A DNA stretch of 37,912 nt, from positions 1-37,912 of the forward strand of contig NZ_PNMA01000033.1 in the NCBI RefSeq assembly GCF_013823385.1, given 5' to 3'. Under the pieces are notes generated by a model, which had not been told where the DNA came from, searched no databases, and saw only the letters and a list, made by a program, of their open reading frames with translations. Source of the stretch: Hyphomonas sp. GTDB taxonomy: Bacteria; Pseudomonadota; Alphaproteobacteria; Caulobacterales; Hyphomonadaceae. Of the stretch, positions 1 to 8,328 are shown one piece after another (position 1 is the stretch's first letter; each line of letters opens with the position of its first letter). The translations under genes and the position numbers were made by a program.

Positions 1-398
<398 letters not shown>

Positions 399-492
399 CT
401 GAAACTCATGTGTAGTTGAAAGCTCAGACTTTCACTTCACTGTTTCAGTCAAAGACATTTTGGTTTCTTACAATCGCTAGCTGGTTTCCGCC

Positions 493-610
493 GACCTGGT
501 GGTAATGGCAGGGGGTCCCCACCGGATCCCATCCCGAACTCCGTCGTTAAGCCCCCTTGCGCCGATGGTACTACGTCTTAAGGCGTGGGAGAGTAGGTCG
601 CTGCCGGGTC
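493..610 (+). rRNA. rrf: 5S ribosomal RNA
   Basis: A 118-nt 5S rRNA about 95 nt after the 23S end. The ends pair (GACCTGG with the closing CCGGGTC), and the conserved ATCCCATCCCGAACTC and GGGAGAGTAGGTCGCTGCC segments are present. Ends are set by terminal helix pairing and could be off by one or two bases. It belongs to the same operon as the 23S and the following tRNA. Confidence 0.95.
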
Positions 611-720
611 TGCAGAGCCCAGAAGCCGATTGTAATTTCTTGCAGACATGTCTTTCTCTTACACCATGGCCGCCTTCGGGCGGTCAGCCACCGCGATCTT
701 ATCGATCAAGGTGGCCCGGG

Positions 721-753
721 CCGGCCCCAGCCATACCGGCGGGCCGGTTTTTT
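721..753 (+). terminator. Intrinsic terminator after 5S rRNA
   Basis: A seven-base perfect stem (CCGGCCC with GGGCCGG) around a 13-nt loop is followed immediately by six T residues. It lies between the 5S gene and tRNA-fMet, so the tRNA is made either by read-through or from its own promoter. Confidence 0.75.
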
Positions 754-793
754 GTTTCAGGCGCAGCGATGCTTCGGGAACAGACAGAATTGA

Positions 794-870
<77 letters not shown>

Positions 871-871
871 A

Positions 872-917
872 AAAGGCCCCTGATTTCCTCGCGGAGATCG
901 GGGGCTTTTCCTTTTTG
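872..917 (+). terminator. Intrinsic terminator after tRNA-fMet
   Basis: Arms GCCCCTGAT and ATCGGGGGC pair with one wobble and are followed by TTTTCCTTTTT. This ends the rRNA operon. About 140 bases then follow without a recognisable gene before the convergent prepilin peptidase gene. Confidence 0.8.
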
Positions 918-1057
918 GGGCTTCTTCCGGTGCGCCAGTGCCTCGCGCGGGGCTCCCAGGCGAGCGCCCACGGGCTTGGCACTCCTGAGCAGACCTCTTG
1001 TCTCCTATCTCTTGCGATGCCTGGTGCCGCGCCCGTGCGGGATATGCCTCTTTTTGC

Positions 1058-1726
1058 TCAGGCGGGCAGGAGCTGAGGAAACAGCCAGACGATATATCCA
1101 CCCAGCGCAATCCATGGCCCGAAGGCAATCATCGTCTGGCGGGACAGGGGCTGGCGCTTCAGAGCGGCGCGGAGGCCAACGCCCAGGATCCCGGCGAGCG
1201 AGGCGATCAGCAGAACAGGCGGAATTCCGGTCAGCCCTGTCCACATGCCGATGGCGCCCAGCAGTTTGGTGTCGCCGCGGCCAAGCCCGTGAATGCCGCG
1301 CAGCCGCAGATAGGTGATCTCGACCAGCCAGAGCAGGCCAAAACCGGCGGCCGCGCCGGCCAGATGCCAGGCCCACGCCTCCGGCCGCAAGAGGGCGACC
1401 ATCACGCCGCCCAGCAGGAAGACGGCAAGGTTGAGCCCGTCAGGCAGCAGATAGCTGCGCAGATCAATCAGGGCGAGCGCCAGAAGCAACCAGCCAAAAC
1501 ATATTGTAAAACAGAGGAGTAGTGCGCTTTCCGGCAATAGCGGCATGCCTGCCACGGTTACCAGCGCGCCGGCGATGCCGGCCAGCACCGGGCGCGGCCC
1601 GGCCACCTTTTCTCCGGGCGCCGCCGCCTTCCGGGCATATTTCACGGCCAAAGCGTCGAGGCCCGCCCCGCCCAGGACACCGGCAATCAGGCCGGCCGGC
1701 AGAAGGAAATGTTCAAGTCCGGTCAT
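1058..1726 (-). CDS. Prepilin peptidase, type IV leader peptidase (A24 family)
   Basis: A 222-residue integral membrane aspartyl protease that would cut the leader from type IV pilin or type II secretion pseudopilin precursors at the inner membrane. The two catalytic aspartate regions are visible: ALIDLRSYLLPD near residue 90 and the GxGD motif in GLGRGDTKLLGA near residue 150, separated by hydrophobic helices. It is shorter than PilD-type enzymes (about 290 residues). The N-terminal part has no cysteine tetrad or recognisable N-methyltransferase segment, so methylation may be absent or done by another protein. The start has only a weak ribosome site. It lies 47 bases downstream of the GH16 gene on the same strand. 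No pilin or secretion gene is in view, so its substrate cannot be named. Confidence 0.9.
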   Translation of the reverse strand: MTGLEHFLLPAGLIAGVLGGAGLDALAVKYARKAAAPGEKVAGPRPVLAGIAGALVTVAGMPLLPESALLLCFTICFGWLLLALALIDLRSYLLPDGLNLAVFLLGGVMVALLRPEAWAWHLAGAAAGFGLLWLVEITYLRLRGIHGLGRGDTKLLGAIGMWTGLTGIPPVLLIASLAGILGVGLRAALKRQPLSRQTMIAFGPWIALGGYIVWLFPQLLPA

Positions 1727-1773
1727 GGCCCGTCATACTCTGCCATGCCGGGCGTTGCCATTGCGGGAAGGTC

Positions 1774-2724
1774 TCAGTTCGCGGCGCGGCCGGCATTGGC
1801 GGCCACCGGATCGAATGTGTCGGAACATTGCGGCCCGGTATCGCCCGCTTTCAGATAGCTGAGGCAGTAATAGGCAGCGCGGGTGCCATCCTCGAAGGTG
1901 GGCTCGCCGTGCCACTGATACTGTTCTTCCTGCCCGCTCCAGAGCTGGAGGATGATGCGGCTGGGATTCTGCGGGATGGGGTGCTCGTCCTGCGTGGCCG
2001 TATGCATCAGCTGGCCGTCGACATACCAGCGGATCCGGTCCGGCTCCCAGTCGACGGCGTAGAGATGGATTTCCTTGCTGGCATCGAAGGGCAGGGGCAT
2101 CTCGAGATAGCGATAGGGCTCGCCATCCGTGAAATAGTTGCCGGTAACCATGTTCAGGTTCTTGCCGAGGAATTCGATGTCGATCTCATCATGCTGGGCG
2201 CCGAACTGTTCGGAGGTGTGGGTGAAGAGGGCGCTGACCGTGCCGGAGCCGGGCGCCGGCGTCATCACCACTTCGATCCGCCCGAAGGAATAGAGGCCGC
2301 GCCGCTGATATTCGGCTCCGGCGAGCTTCTTGCTGCCCACGCGCATCCGGCGCAGTTCCAGCTCCACCCGGTCGTCGAAAAAATGGATATGCCGCGCCAG
2401 CCAGGCGGGGTGGGGCGAGGGGTAGGTCATGTTGGCCTTGTACCAACGGGTGGGATCGTGTCCGTCCCCGAAATTGTGGAGGAAGGAGGCGCCCTCTGCC
2501 GCGTCCGGCGCCATGGGCGGATAGCCCTCAGGAACAGGGATCTGTTCGACAGGCAGGTGGGCCTCTTCATGCGGGTTATGCGGGACGACGACAGCCGGGG
2601 CGACCACAACAACCGGCGCGGTCAGAACCGAGCCCGCCAGGAGCCCGATCAGGATTATCCCAAGCACAGCGCCAAGCCGGGCGGCGGTATCGTCGCTCAA
2701 TTTCACCCAGCTACCCACGAACAT
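1774..2724 (-). CDS. Membrane-anchored glycoside hydrolase family 16 protein
   Basis: A 316-residue protein with a single hydrophobic segment near residues 18-42, then a proline-rich linker and a beta-jelly-roll GH16 domain. The catalytic signature DEIDIEFLG lies at residues 179-187. E180 is the expected nucleophile, D182 the helper and E184 the acid/base. The E-x-D-x-E spacing is the form without the beta-bulge, seen in lichenases and in ExoK-type succinoglycan depolymerases. The N-terminal segment suggests it is held at the inner membrane facing the periplasm. With ExoY-, Wza- and ExoA-type genes upstream on the same strand, a role in trimming a secreted polysaccharide is likely, but substrate specificity cannot be read from the sequence. 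It has its own short upstream region behind two hairpins. Confidence 0.9.
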   Translation of the reverse strand: MFVGSWVKLSDDTAARLGAVLGIILIGLLAGSVLTAPVVVVAPAVVVPHNPHEEAHLPVEQIPVPEGYPPMAPDAAEGASFLHNFGDGHDPTRWYKANMTYPSPHPAWLARHIHFFDDRVELELRRMRVGSKKLAGAEYQRRGLYSFGRIEVVMTPAPGSGTVSALFTHTSEQFGAQHDEIDIEFLGKNLNMVTGNYFTDGEPYRYLEMPLPFDASKEIHLYAVDWEPDRIRWYVDGQLMHTATQDEHPIPQNPSRIILQLWSGQEEQYQWHGEPTFEDGTRAAYYCLSYLKAGDTGPQCSDTFDPVAANAGRAAN

Positions 2725-2736
2725 TGGCCGCTCAAA

Positions 2737-2760
2737 AACAGGCTCCGCAAAGAGCCTGTT
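2737..2760 (-). other. Hairpin in the leader of the GH16 gene
   Basis: Perfect nine-base arms AACAGGCTC and GAGCCTGTT with a six-base loop, ending 13 bases upstream of the GH16 start codon on the minus strand. On that strand the second arm is followed by TTTTTGAG. It could act as a terminator or attenuator for transcription arriving from the sugar transferase gene, or affect translation initiation. Confidence 0.5.
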
Positions 2761-2785
2761 CCCCCAAGATCAATTTCAAGGAAGT

Positions 2786-2818
2786 AGAAAAAACGGCCCC
2801 CAGCAAGCCGTTTTTCTA
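2786..2818. terminator. Bidirectional terminator between exoY-like and GH16 genes
   Basis: Arms AGAAAAAACGGC and GCCGTTTTTCT pair across a short loop with A/T runs on both sides, so it can work in both directions. It lies 14 bases past the stop codon of the ExoY-type gene on the minus strand. Confidence 0.8.
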
Positions 2819-2831
2819 CTCTTAGTGCCGT

Positions 2832-3527
2832 TTACCAGGCGCCGTCAGACTTGAGGACCGCCGGGATCGTCTTGAGGATGATCATCACATCGCCCCAGAA
2901 AGAGCGTGTCTGAGCATAGGACGTGTCGATGCGGACGCGTTCCGGATAGCTGATCTTGCTGCGGCCGCTGATCTGCCACAGGCCGGTGATACCGGGGCGG
3001 ACGCTGCAATAGTCGGCGAAGTTTTCGCCATATTTGCCGCGCTCCGAGAGCGAGATCGGACGCGGACCGACGAGCGACATGTCTCCTTTCAGCACGTTGA
3101 TGAGCTGGGGGAGTTCGTCGATCGAGGTGGCGCGGATGAAGCGGCCCAGCGGCGTGATGCGCGGATCATGCGTCAGCTTCTGGGTCAGTTCCCACTCGCG
3201 CCGGGCTTCCGGATTGGAGTCCAGCAGCGCCTGCAGCCGCTCGGCCGCATCCGGCACCATGGAGCGCAGTTTGTAGCATTTGAACGTGCGGCCATACTGG
3301 CCGTAACGGGTGTGCGAGAAAATCGCTGCCTGACCGTCCTGAAGGCGCACCATCAGCGCAACGATCAGAAGCAGCGGAGCAACAAAAATCAGGCCCAGCG
3401 AAGCAGCGAGGATATCGAGCGCGCGCTTCGCCGTGAACGAGTTGCGCGGGTTCGGCCGGCGCGGCTCGCTAATGACAAAGCCGTCCTCCTCGACACCGCC
3501 AGTCGCGTCGGTGATCCGGAATTCCAT
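2832..3527 (-). CDS. ExoY/WcaJ-type undecaprenyl-phosphate sugar transferase
   Basis: A 231-residue bacterial sugar transferase (monotopic phosphoglycosyl transferase) that loads the first sugar-1-phosphate onto undecaprenyl phosphate to start assembly of a polysaccharide repeat unit at the inner membrane. Visible in order: one membrane segment at about 35-60, KLRSM (86-90), LTHDPRITPLGRFIR, SIDELPQL (135-142), SLVGPRP (151-157), and RPGITGLWQISGR. The catalytic Asp-Glu pair lies in DELPQ. It is the short ExoY form without the extra N-terminal membrane domain of WcaJ/WbaP. The frame is open for 63 more codons upstream, but the start chosen has AGGGGA seven bases before ATG and the upstream residues do not look like this family. 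Terminators on both sides indicate a separate transcription unit. Confidence 0.93.
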   Translation of the reverse strand: MEFRITDATGGVEEDGFVISEPRRPNPRNSFTAKRALDILAASLGLIFVAPLLLIVALMVRLQDGQAAIFSHTRYGQYGRTFKCYKLRSMVPDAAERLQALLDSNPEARREWELTQKLTHDPRITPLGRFIRATSIDELPQLINVLKGDMSLVGPRPISLSERGKYGENFADYCSVRPGITGLWQISGRSKISYPERVRIDTSYAQTRSFWGDVMIILKTIPAVLKSDGAW

Positions 3528-3817
3528 TGGTAGTCCCCTTTGTACTCTACGCCGCGTTACACTTGTTAATCCGCGCGACTGCTTTTCAGCCTTAGTCCCC
3601 ATATGACCGGGCCGCGCGGAGCTCATGTATTGGCGTTTGCAATTCGTATACCACTTTCGCGTTTGCGAAATAAGGGCTTTCTTAAACTTTCTCCCGTCAG
3701 GCGAAGTATTCGTCAAATATTGGCACAGTCTGCCGCCGGGGCGGGCAGTGGCAATGGTTTATCGTTTGTTAAACATGAATGAAACGCAACGAGCTGTCTC
3801 ATATTCGCTCAAGTCAC
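3528..3817 (-). promoter_or_regulatory. AT-richer upstream region of exoY-like gene with palindrome
   Basis: This gene-free stretch lies between the terminator of the export gene and the ExoY-type start and should hold the promoter of the latter. It is clearly richer in A+T than the neighbours. A perfect palindrome TTTCGC-GTTT-GCGAAA sits at 3655-3670, about 130 bases upstream of the start, and looks like an operator. At 3758-3772 the sequence TTTA-N7-TTAA matches a CtrA site with one mismatch. No promoter boxes can be assigned with confidence. Confidence 0.45.
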
Positions 3818-3848
3818 AAAAAAAAGCGCCGCAGTGGGCGGCGCTTTC
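3818..3848 (-). terminator. Intrinsic terminator of the polysaccharide export gene
   Basis: Seven G/C pairs (GCGCCGC with GCGGCGC), extended by one A-T pair, with a short loop. Read on the minus strand the stem is followed by eight T residues. It lies 28 bases beyond the stop codon of the export lipoprotein gene. Confidence 0.9.
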
Positions 3849-3875
3849 TGTTCTGGCTGTTGAAGGAAGCGGGAC

Positions 3876-4463
3876 TTAGAAAATCCGCTCACCGATTCGA
3901 ATTGTATCGCCCGGCTTCACCACCGTGGACGGGGTGAGGTCATAGGCGATCTCCTGATTGGCATCCATGCTCTTGATATAGACCACGCGCTTGTTCGCCC
4001 GATAGGAGAATCCGCCCGCAGCCGCAACAGCGTTCTGAACCGTCAGACCGCTCGTATAGGGATATTCGCCGGGGCGGCCGACTTCGCCGAGGATATAATA
4101 AGGACGATAGTTGATCACCTCCACGCTCACGCGCGGGTCCAGCACATAGCCATCGGCCAGCTTGGTCGCGATGGCGCCCTCCAGATCGGGGGTCGAGAGG
4201 CCGAGCGCGGCGATTTGGCCGATGAGCGGCATCGAGATGGCGCCGGTGCCGTCCACCTCGAACTCACCCGACAGGGTGGGGTGGCCGAACACGGTCACGC
4301 GCAGCCGGTCGCTGGAACCCAGCGTATAGGCTGTCGCGATCTGGGACAGGGTGGTGACGTCGGCGTCGCGCGCGCCGGCCGTGGGGCCGGTGGTGCCACA
4401 GGCGGAAACCATCAGACCAAGGGCGAGGGCCATGATGGCCAGAAAGGAGCGAAGCGTCAGCAT
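3876..4463 (-). CDS. Wza-type polysaccharide export lipoprotein
   Basis: A 195-residue outer-membrane auxiliary protein for export of exopolysaccharide. Residues 1-22 form a lipoprotein signal ending in VSAC, with Cys22 the lipidation site. A polysaccharide biosynthesis/export domain follows (YTLGSSDRLRVTVFGHP through VSVEVINYRPYYILGEV) and then one SLBB-like segment (GRPGEYPYTSGLTVQNAV). It is much shorter than E. coli Wza (about 380 residues), having a single SLBB unit and no C-terminal amphipathic barrel helix, like ExoF- or HfsD-like short forms. The start has AGGAG ten bases upstream; an in-frame GTG nine codons earlier is less likely. It follows the phosphatase gene by 65 bases and ends at a strong terminator. 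No Wzc-type partner is in the window. Confidence 0.92.
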   Translation of the reverse strand: MLTLRSFLAIMALALGLMVSACGTTGPTAGARDADVTTLSQIATAYTLGSSDRLRVTVFGHPTLSGEFEVDGTGAISMPLIGQIAALGLSTPDLEGAIATKLADGYVLDPRVSVEVINYRPYYILGEVGRPGEYPYTSGLTVQNAVAAAGGFSYRANKRVVYIKSMDANQEIAYDLTPSTVVKPGDTIRIGERIF

Positions 4464-4528
4464 GCTGCAGGGTCTCCTGAATTCGTTCACGGGGATGACG
4501 GGGTCCCGGAAGCCATAATCACTAGATT

Positions 4529-5455
4529 TCAGGTGTTAATGAAAGCAACATCTGTGCCGAAAAGGCGCGCTGCAGAGAGCTTTCCAGTGAGGAAAGCCCC
4601 GGTATCAAGACCAATCCTGCGGTCGTCCCTGTAGATTGCGTCTTCCGGCGTGTGTCCGTGAACGATCAGGTGATCGAACGGCAGGGCGTCGTCGAGGAAC
4701 TCCTCGCGGATCCACAGCATGTCCCGCTGGCTCTGCTTGTCCAGGCTGAGGCCAGGGCGCAGGCCGGCATGGACGAACAGATAGTCGCCGGCCACATGAT
4801 AGGGCTTCAGCGACTGGAAAAAGCTCAGATGGCTTTCCGGCAACCGCTCGCGGAAAGCTTCCCAGAGTTTTGTCCAGGCCTCGCGGACCTTGGCCATCTC
4901 TTCATGCGAGTTGAGGCTGGCCCGGCTGTTGGGCGGGGCGAAGCCATAGGAATAAAGAGTTTCGCCGCCGCCAAAGCGGGTCCATTGCGTGCCGAAATTA
5001 ACCTCCTGAAGGAAGCGCAACAGCGCCTCTTCATGGTTTCCGAGCAGGAAAACCGGATCGTACCGGTCGAGCGCGCCACTGGTGAAATATTCGATCACGT
5101 CACGCGATTGCAGGCCGCGGTCGATATAATCTCCCAGGAAGATGATCTGGGGTTTCACCCCCTCGGGCAGCCCGGCGGCGTCCGCATCGATCTGCTCCAC
5201 CAGGCGCAGCAACAGGTCCATCCGGCCGTGGATATCGCCCACGGCATAAAGGCAAAGGCCTTCGGGGGCCTGGGTTATCCGCTGCACTTCAGGCGGGGCG
5301 CTGCGCGTTTCGCCGCCGGCGCGCACATCGTCTTCGCGCGGCACCACACGGAACTGGGAGAGGATATTGCGACGCGCGGCGTCCGCCGAGCGGCTAAGCT
5401 GGCCGAAACGGGCCCTCAGGGCATCCGCAAGCTTTCCTCTGGTCAAAGCCATCAT
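4529..5455 (-). CDS. PPP-family metallophosphoesterase (serine/threonine phosphatase-like)
   Basis: A 308-residue cytoplasmic phosphatase with every metal-binding motif of the PPP family: GDIHG (73-77), GDYIDRG (108-114), GNHE (139-142), FVHAGLRPG near 230 and HGHTPE near 265. About 65 residues precede the first motif and carry no recognised domain. Relatives include the PrpA/PrpB bacterial phosphatases and symmetrical Ap4A hydrolases; the motifs do not decide between protein and dinucleotide substrates. GGGGAT precedes the first of two ATG codons. It lies between an ExoA-type glycosyltransferase and a Wza-type export gene with gaps of only 65-66 bases, so it is probably cotranscribed with them and may tune polysaccharide output. 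Confidence 0.9.
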   Translation of the reverse strand: MMALTRGKLADALRARFGQLSRSADAARRNILSQFRVVPREDDVRAGGETRSAPPEVQRITQAPEGLCLYAVGDIHGRMDLLLRLVEQIDADAAGLPEGVKPQIIFLGDYIDRGLQSRDVIEYFTSGALDRYDPVFLLGNHEEALLRFLQEVNFGTQWTRFGGGETLYSYGFAPPNSRASLNSHEEMAKVREAWTKLWEAFRERLPESHLSFFQSLKPYHVAGDYLFVHAGLRPGLSLDKQSQRDMLWIREEFLDDALPFDHLIVHGHTPEDAIYRDDRRIGLDTGAFLTGKLSAARLFGTDVAFINT

Positions 5456-5521
5456 AGTTATCCCCGGTAGCGGGCAACCTATCCGATTAACCTTGTGAAA
5501 CCAAGAAAACGGATGTGAGTT

Positions 5522-6547
5522 TTACCGCTTCCCGGCAACACTTTCCCAAGTAAATCCGGCCGCCCAGGCCAGATGCATTGTGCCGGCAGCCAAGCCCGAA
5601 AGCAGGCCGCAGGCGGATTTGTGCTTCAAGGCAATTGCCGCAGAGGCGCCAGCCAGCACGCTGAGATAGCCTGCAGGCAACAGAAGTGCCTGCCACTGAA
5701 AGAGGCCCACCACGAGGCCGGCCAGACAGAGTGCCAGCATAGAGATGGGCGCCGACTGGCGCAGTTTCAATCTGGCCTTGTGTTTGCGCAGGTTTTGCGC
5801 CCGGCCTTTGCCATAGTTGAAATACTGCCGCGCCAGGGCGCGGACCGACCCGCGCGGTGTATAATCGATCCGGATATCCGCATCGAGCCACACCCGGCCG
5901 CCGGACTTGCAGACGCGGTAATCATATTCGGCGTCTTCATTATGGGAGAAGGCCTCGTCATAGCCGCCCACACTGCGGAACCAGACAATGTCAAAGCCGG
6001 CATGGTGGCCATGATCGGCATATTGAGACCTGCGCCCCCCGCGATGGGCTGAGCCGCCTGAGCCGATCAGCGTGTCGACCACCCAGGCGTTGGCCTTTTC
6101 GAAACAGGTCTCGCCCACCGCGTCCATCGGGATCACCACAGAGGCGGCGCCGGTGCGCTTCAGCGCTTCGGCGACATGCAGGATGAAGTTGGGCGGATAG
6201 GCCGAATGGGCATCGCACCGTATCAGCCAGCGCGTGCCGGGGGTGGCATGGTCGGCGGCGGCCCGATTGATCGCTGCCGATTGCAGGCGCTTCTTGTTTT
6301 CCAGCAGCCGCAAATTGGGGAACTCCGCCATCAGACGCTTCACGATGGCGACCGTCTCGTCCGTGCTGCCTCCGTCGGCGACCGTCAGCGGGACGAGCCG
6401 GAGCAGGGGGCTGCCCCGCATCAGCGTGCGAATGCATGTCTCGATATGGCGCGCCTCATTGAAAGCCGGAATCACGGCGAGGATCGAGCTCGGATCGACG
6501 CCCAGAGTTACAGGCTTGAAAGTTGCGGTGTTTATGGATGTCAGCAT
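5522..6547 (-). CDS. ExoA-type family 2 glycosyltransferase
   Basis: A 341-residue GT-A fold glycosyltransferase. The N-terminal half holds VIPAFNEARHIE near residue 25, VADGGSTDET (56-65) for nucleotide-sugar binding, and a DAH metal-binding motif (112-114). The acceptor region includes SHNEDAEYDYR near 215, where the ED pair is the usual catalytic base. The last third has hydrophobic segments at about 270-310 and near 320, as in ExoA of succinoglycan synthesis, which adds a sugar to the lipid-linked repeat unit at the inner membrane. It is the first gene of a probable transcription unit with the phosphatase and export gene. It is divergent from the ABM gene across 213 bases that must contain both promoters. 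The exact sugar linkage is unknown. Confidence 0.92.
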   Translation of the reverse strand: MLTSINTATFKPVTLGVDPSSILAVIPAFNEARHIETCIRTLMRGSPLLRLVPLTVADGGSTDETVAIVKRLMAEFPNLRLLENKKRLQSAAINRAAADHATPGTRWLIRCDAHSAYPPNFILHVAEALKRTGAASVVIPMDAVGETCFEKANAWVVDTLIGSGGSAHRGGRRSQYADHGHHAGFDIVWFRSVGGYDEAFSHNEDAEYDYRVCKSGGRVWLDADIRIDYTPRGSVRALARQYFNYGKGRAQNLRKHKARLKLRQSAPISMLALCLAGLVVGLFQWQALLLPAGYLSVLAGASAAIALKHKSACGLLSGLAAGTMHLAWAAGFTWESVAGKR

Positions 6548-6760
6548 CGGTGCGTTGCCGGTTGATCGTTGCGGTCAGGGAAAATTAGAGCAAATCCCGT
6601 TCCACCCAACGCACAGAAAGATAACAAATTCGCCATCTCTCTGTAACTCCCGGAGGGCCTCTCCGGCCGATCAAATCCTTGCGGGCTGACGCCGGGATAG
6701 GCTTGCCGCCGGGCGCGGACGTCATAGTGTAGCGAAGAACGATAATTCGCGGAGGAAACG

Positions 6761-7051
6761 ATGATTGGCGTAGTCGCAAAGCTGAAAATTCAGGACGGCA
6801 AACAGGCAGAGTTTGAACAGGTCGCCAAGGATCTGATGGCCAAGGTCAAGGCAAATGAGCCGGGCTGCCTCACCTACCAGCTCTACAAGACCAAGGGCTC
6901 CTCCACCGAATATATCTTCATGGAACAGTATGCGTCGGCCGACGCGCTGAAATCCCATGGCCAGACCGAATATTTCAAGGCCGCCGGTCCCAAGCTCGGC
7001 GCTGTCCTCGCCGGCGCGCCCGACGTCCAGTATTACGACATCGTAGAATAA
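6761..7051 (+). CDS. Antibiotic biosynthesis monooxygenase (ABM) domain protein
   Basis: A 96-residue single-domain protein of the ABM/YgiN ferredoxin-like fold, usually dimeric. Visible features are the opening strand MIGVVAKLKIQDGKQAEFEQ, the central CLTYQLYKTKG and YIFMEQYASADALKSH, where the conserved His lies. YgiN-type members act as quinol monooxygenases; many others have no known substrate. GGAGG lies six bases before ATG. The gene ends 15 bases before the acyl-CoA dehydrogenase, so the two are almost certainly one operon and may act on the same compound class, which is an inference. Confidence 0.88.
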   Translation: MIGVVAKLKIQDGKQAEFEQVAKDLMAKVKANEPGCLTYQLYKTKGSSTEYIFMEQYASADALKSHGQTEYFKAAGPKLGAVLAGAPDVQYYDIVE

Positions 7052-7066
7052 CCGGAGCCTCCACCC

Positions 7067-8290
7067 ATGGACCTTTCGCTTTCCCCGGCCGACCAGAAAT
7101 TCCAGCAGGAAGTTCGCGACTGGATCGCGGAAAACTTCGATGCCGAGCTGCGCGCGAAAATGGCGCTCACCAAGAATGGCTATGTCGACAAGGCAAGCCA
7201 GGTGGCCTGGCAGAAGAAGCTGGCTTCCAAAGGGTGGATCGCTCCCAACTGGCCGAAGGAATATGGCGGGCCGGGCCTCAGCGCCACGCAGCGCCATATC
7301 CTTCATGCCGAACTTTCCGGCGCGGGCACGCCCAACGTCGCCCCCTTCGGCGTCTCCATGGTGGCGCCTGTCATCATGGCCTTCGGCAATGAGGCGCAGA
7401 AGAAGGAACATCTTCCGAAAATCCTCAGCTCCGATGTCTGGTGGTGCCAGGGCTATTCAGAGCCGGGCGCCGGCTCCGACCTGGCCGGCCTGCAGATGAG
7501 CGCTGTGCGCGACGGCGATGAATACGTGCTCAACGGCTCGAAGATCTGGACGACGCTGGCCCAATGGGCCGACATGATCTTCTGCCTCGTGCGTACCGAC
7601 AAGAGCGGCAAGCCGCAGGAAGGCATCAGCTTCATCGTCTTCCCCATGACGCTGCCGGGCATCACCATCCGCCCGCTGCCCACGCTCGACGGCCCGGCCG
7701 AAGGCCAGCATGAGATCAACCAGGTCTTCTTCGAGAATGTCCGCGTCAAGATCAAGGACGCCCTGATCGGCGAGGAGAACAAGGGCTGGACCTATGCCAA
7801 ATACCTGCTCGAATTCGAGCGGGGCAATGCCTATGCCTCCGGCCTGCGCAACATGCTGCGCAAGGTACGCAAGATCGCGTCCAAGGAAATGGCCGGTGAT
7901 GTGCCGGTTCTCCGCGACCCTGATTTTGCCCGCAAGCTGGCGCGCACCGAGATCCGCGTCGAGGCGATTGACGCCACCGAGCAGCGCGTTCTCTCGGCCC
8001 TGTCGGCGGGGCAGAATGTCGGCCCGGAAAGCTCGATGCTGAAATATCAGGGCTCCGAGGTTCAGCAGGAAATCACGGAACTCGCGCTGGAGGCGGCCGG
8101 CCTTTATGGCAACCCCTTCGTGCAGGATACGCTTGCCCTGGCAGAGCCCGGCACGAACGCCGAATCTCCGACGCCGGAGCATCTGCTCACCGCGGCGCCC
8201 AGCTATTTCAACTACCGGAAGACTTCTATCTACGCCGGGTCCAACGAGATCCAGCGCAATATCATAGCGAAGATGGTGCTGGGCCTGTAA
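7067..8290 (+). CDS. Acyl-CoA dehydrogenase family protein
   Basis: A 407-residue flavoprotein with the full acyl-CoA dehydrogenase fold: N-terminal helical domain to about 120, middle beta domain with the FAD-binding QGYSEPGAGSDLAGL (128-142) and SKIWTTLA, and a C-terminal helical domain. It should oxidise an acyl-CoA to the enoyl-CoA and pass electrons to ETF. The family's usual catalytic glutamate in the C-terminal YEGT motif is replaced here by Ala390 (SIYAGSNEIQRN). In isovaleryl- and long-chain acyl-CoA dehydrogenases the base instead sits on helix G; Glu251 in LEFERGNA is at a comparable place. This suggests a branched or bulky substrate, or an unusual subfamily. It follows the ABM gene closely and is followed after 38 bases by a symporter. 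Confidence 0.94.
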   Translation: MDLSLSPADQKFQQEVRDWIAENFDAELRAKMALTKNGYVDKASQVAWQKKLASKGWIAPNWPKEYGGPGLSATQRHILHAELSGAGTPNVAPFGVSMVAPVIMAFGNEAQKKEHLPKILSSDVWWCQGYSEPGAGSDLAGLQMSAVRDGDEYVLNGSKIWTTLAQWADMIFCLVRTDKSGKPQEGISFIVFPMTLPGITIRPLPTLDGPAEGQHEINQVFFENVRVKIKDALIGEENKGWTYAKYLLEFERGNAYASGLRNMLRKVRKIASKEMAGDVPVLRDPDFARKLARTEIRVEAIDATEQRVLSALSAGQNVGPESSMLKYQGSEVQQEITELALEAAGLYGNPFVQDTLALAEPGTNAESPTPEHLLTAAPSYFNYRKTSIYAGSNEIQRNIIAKMVLGL

Positions 8291-8328
8291 CGGCCCAAGC
8301 AACACGCAACTACATCGGGAGGAATTGA

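Noticed and set aside
3758..3772. CtrA site upstream of the ExoY-type gene
   Set aside because: TTTA-N7-TTAA has one mismatch, and such matches are expected by chance in AT-rich intergenic DNA, so it is only mentioned.
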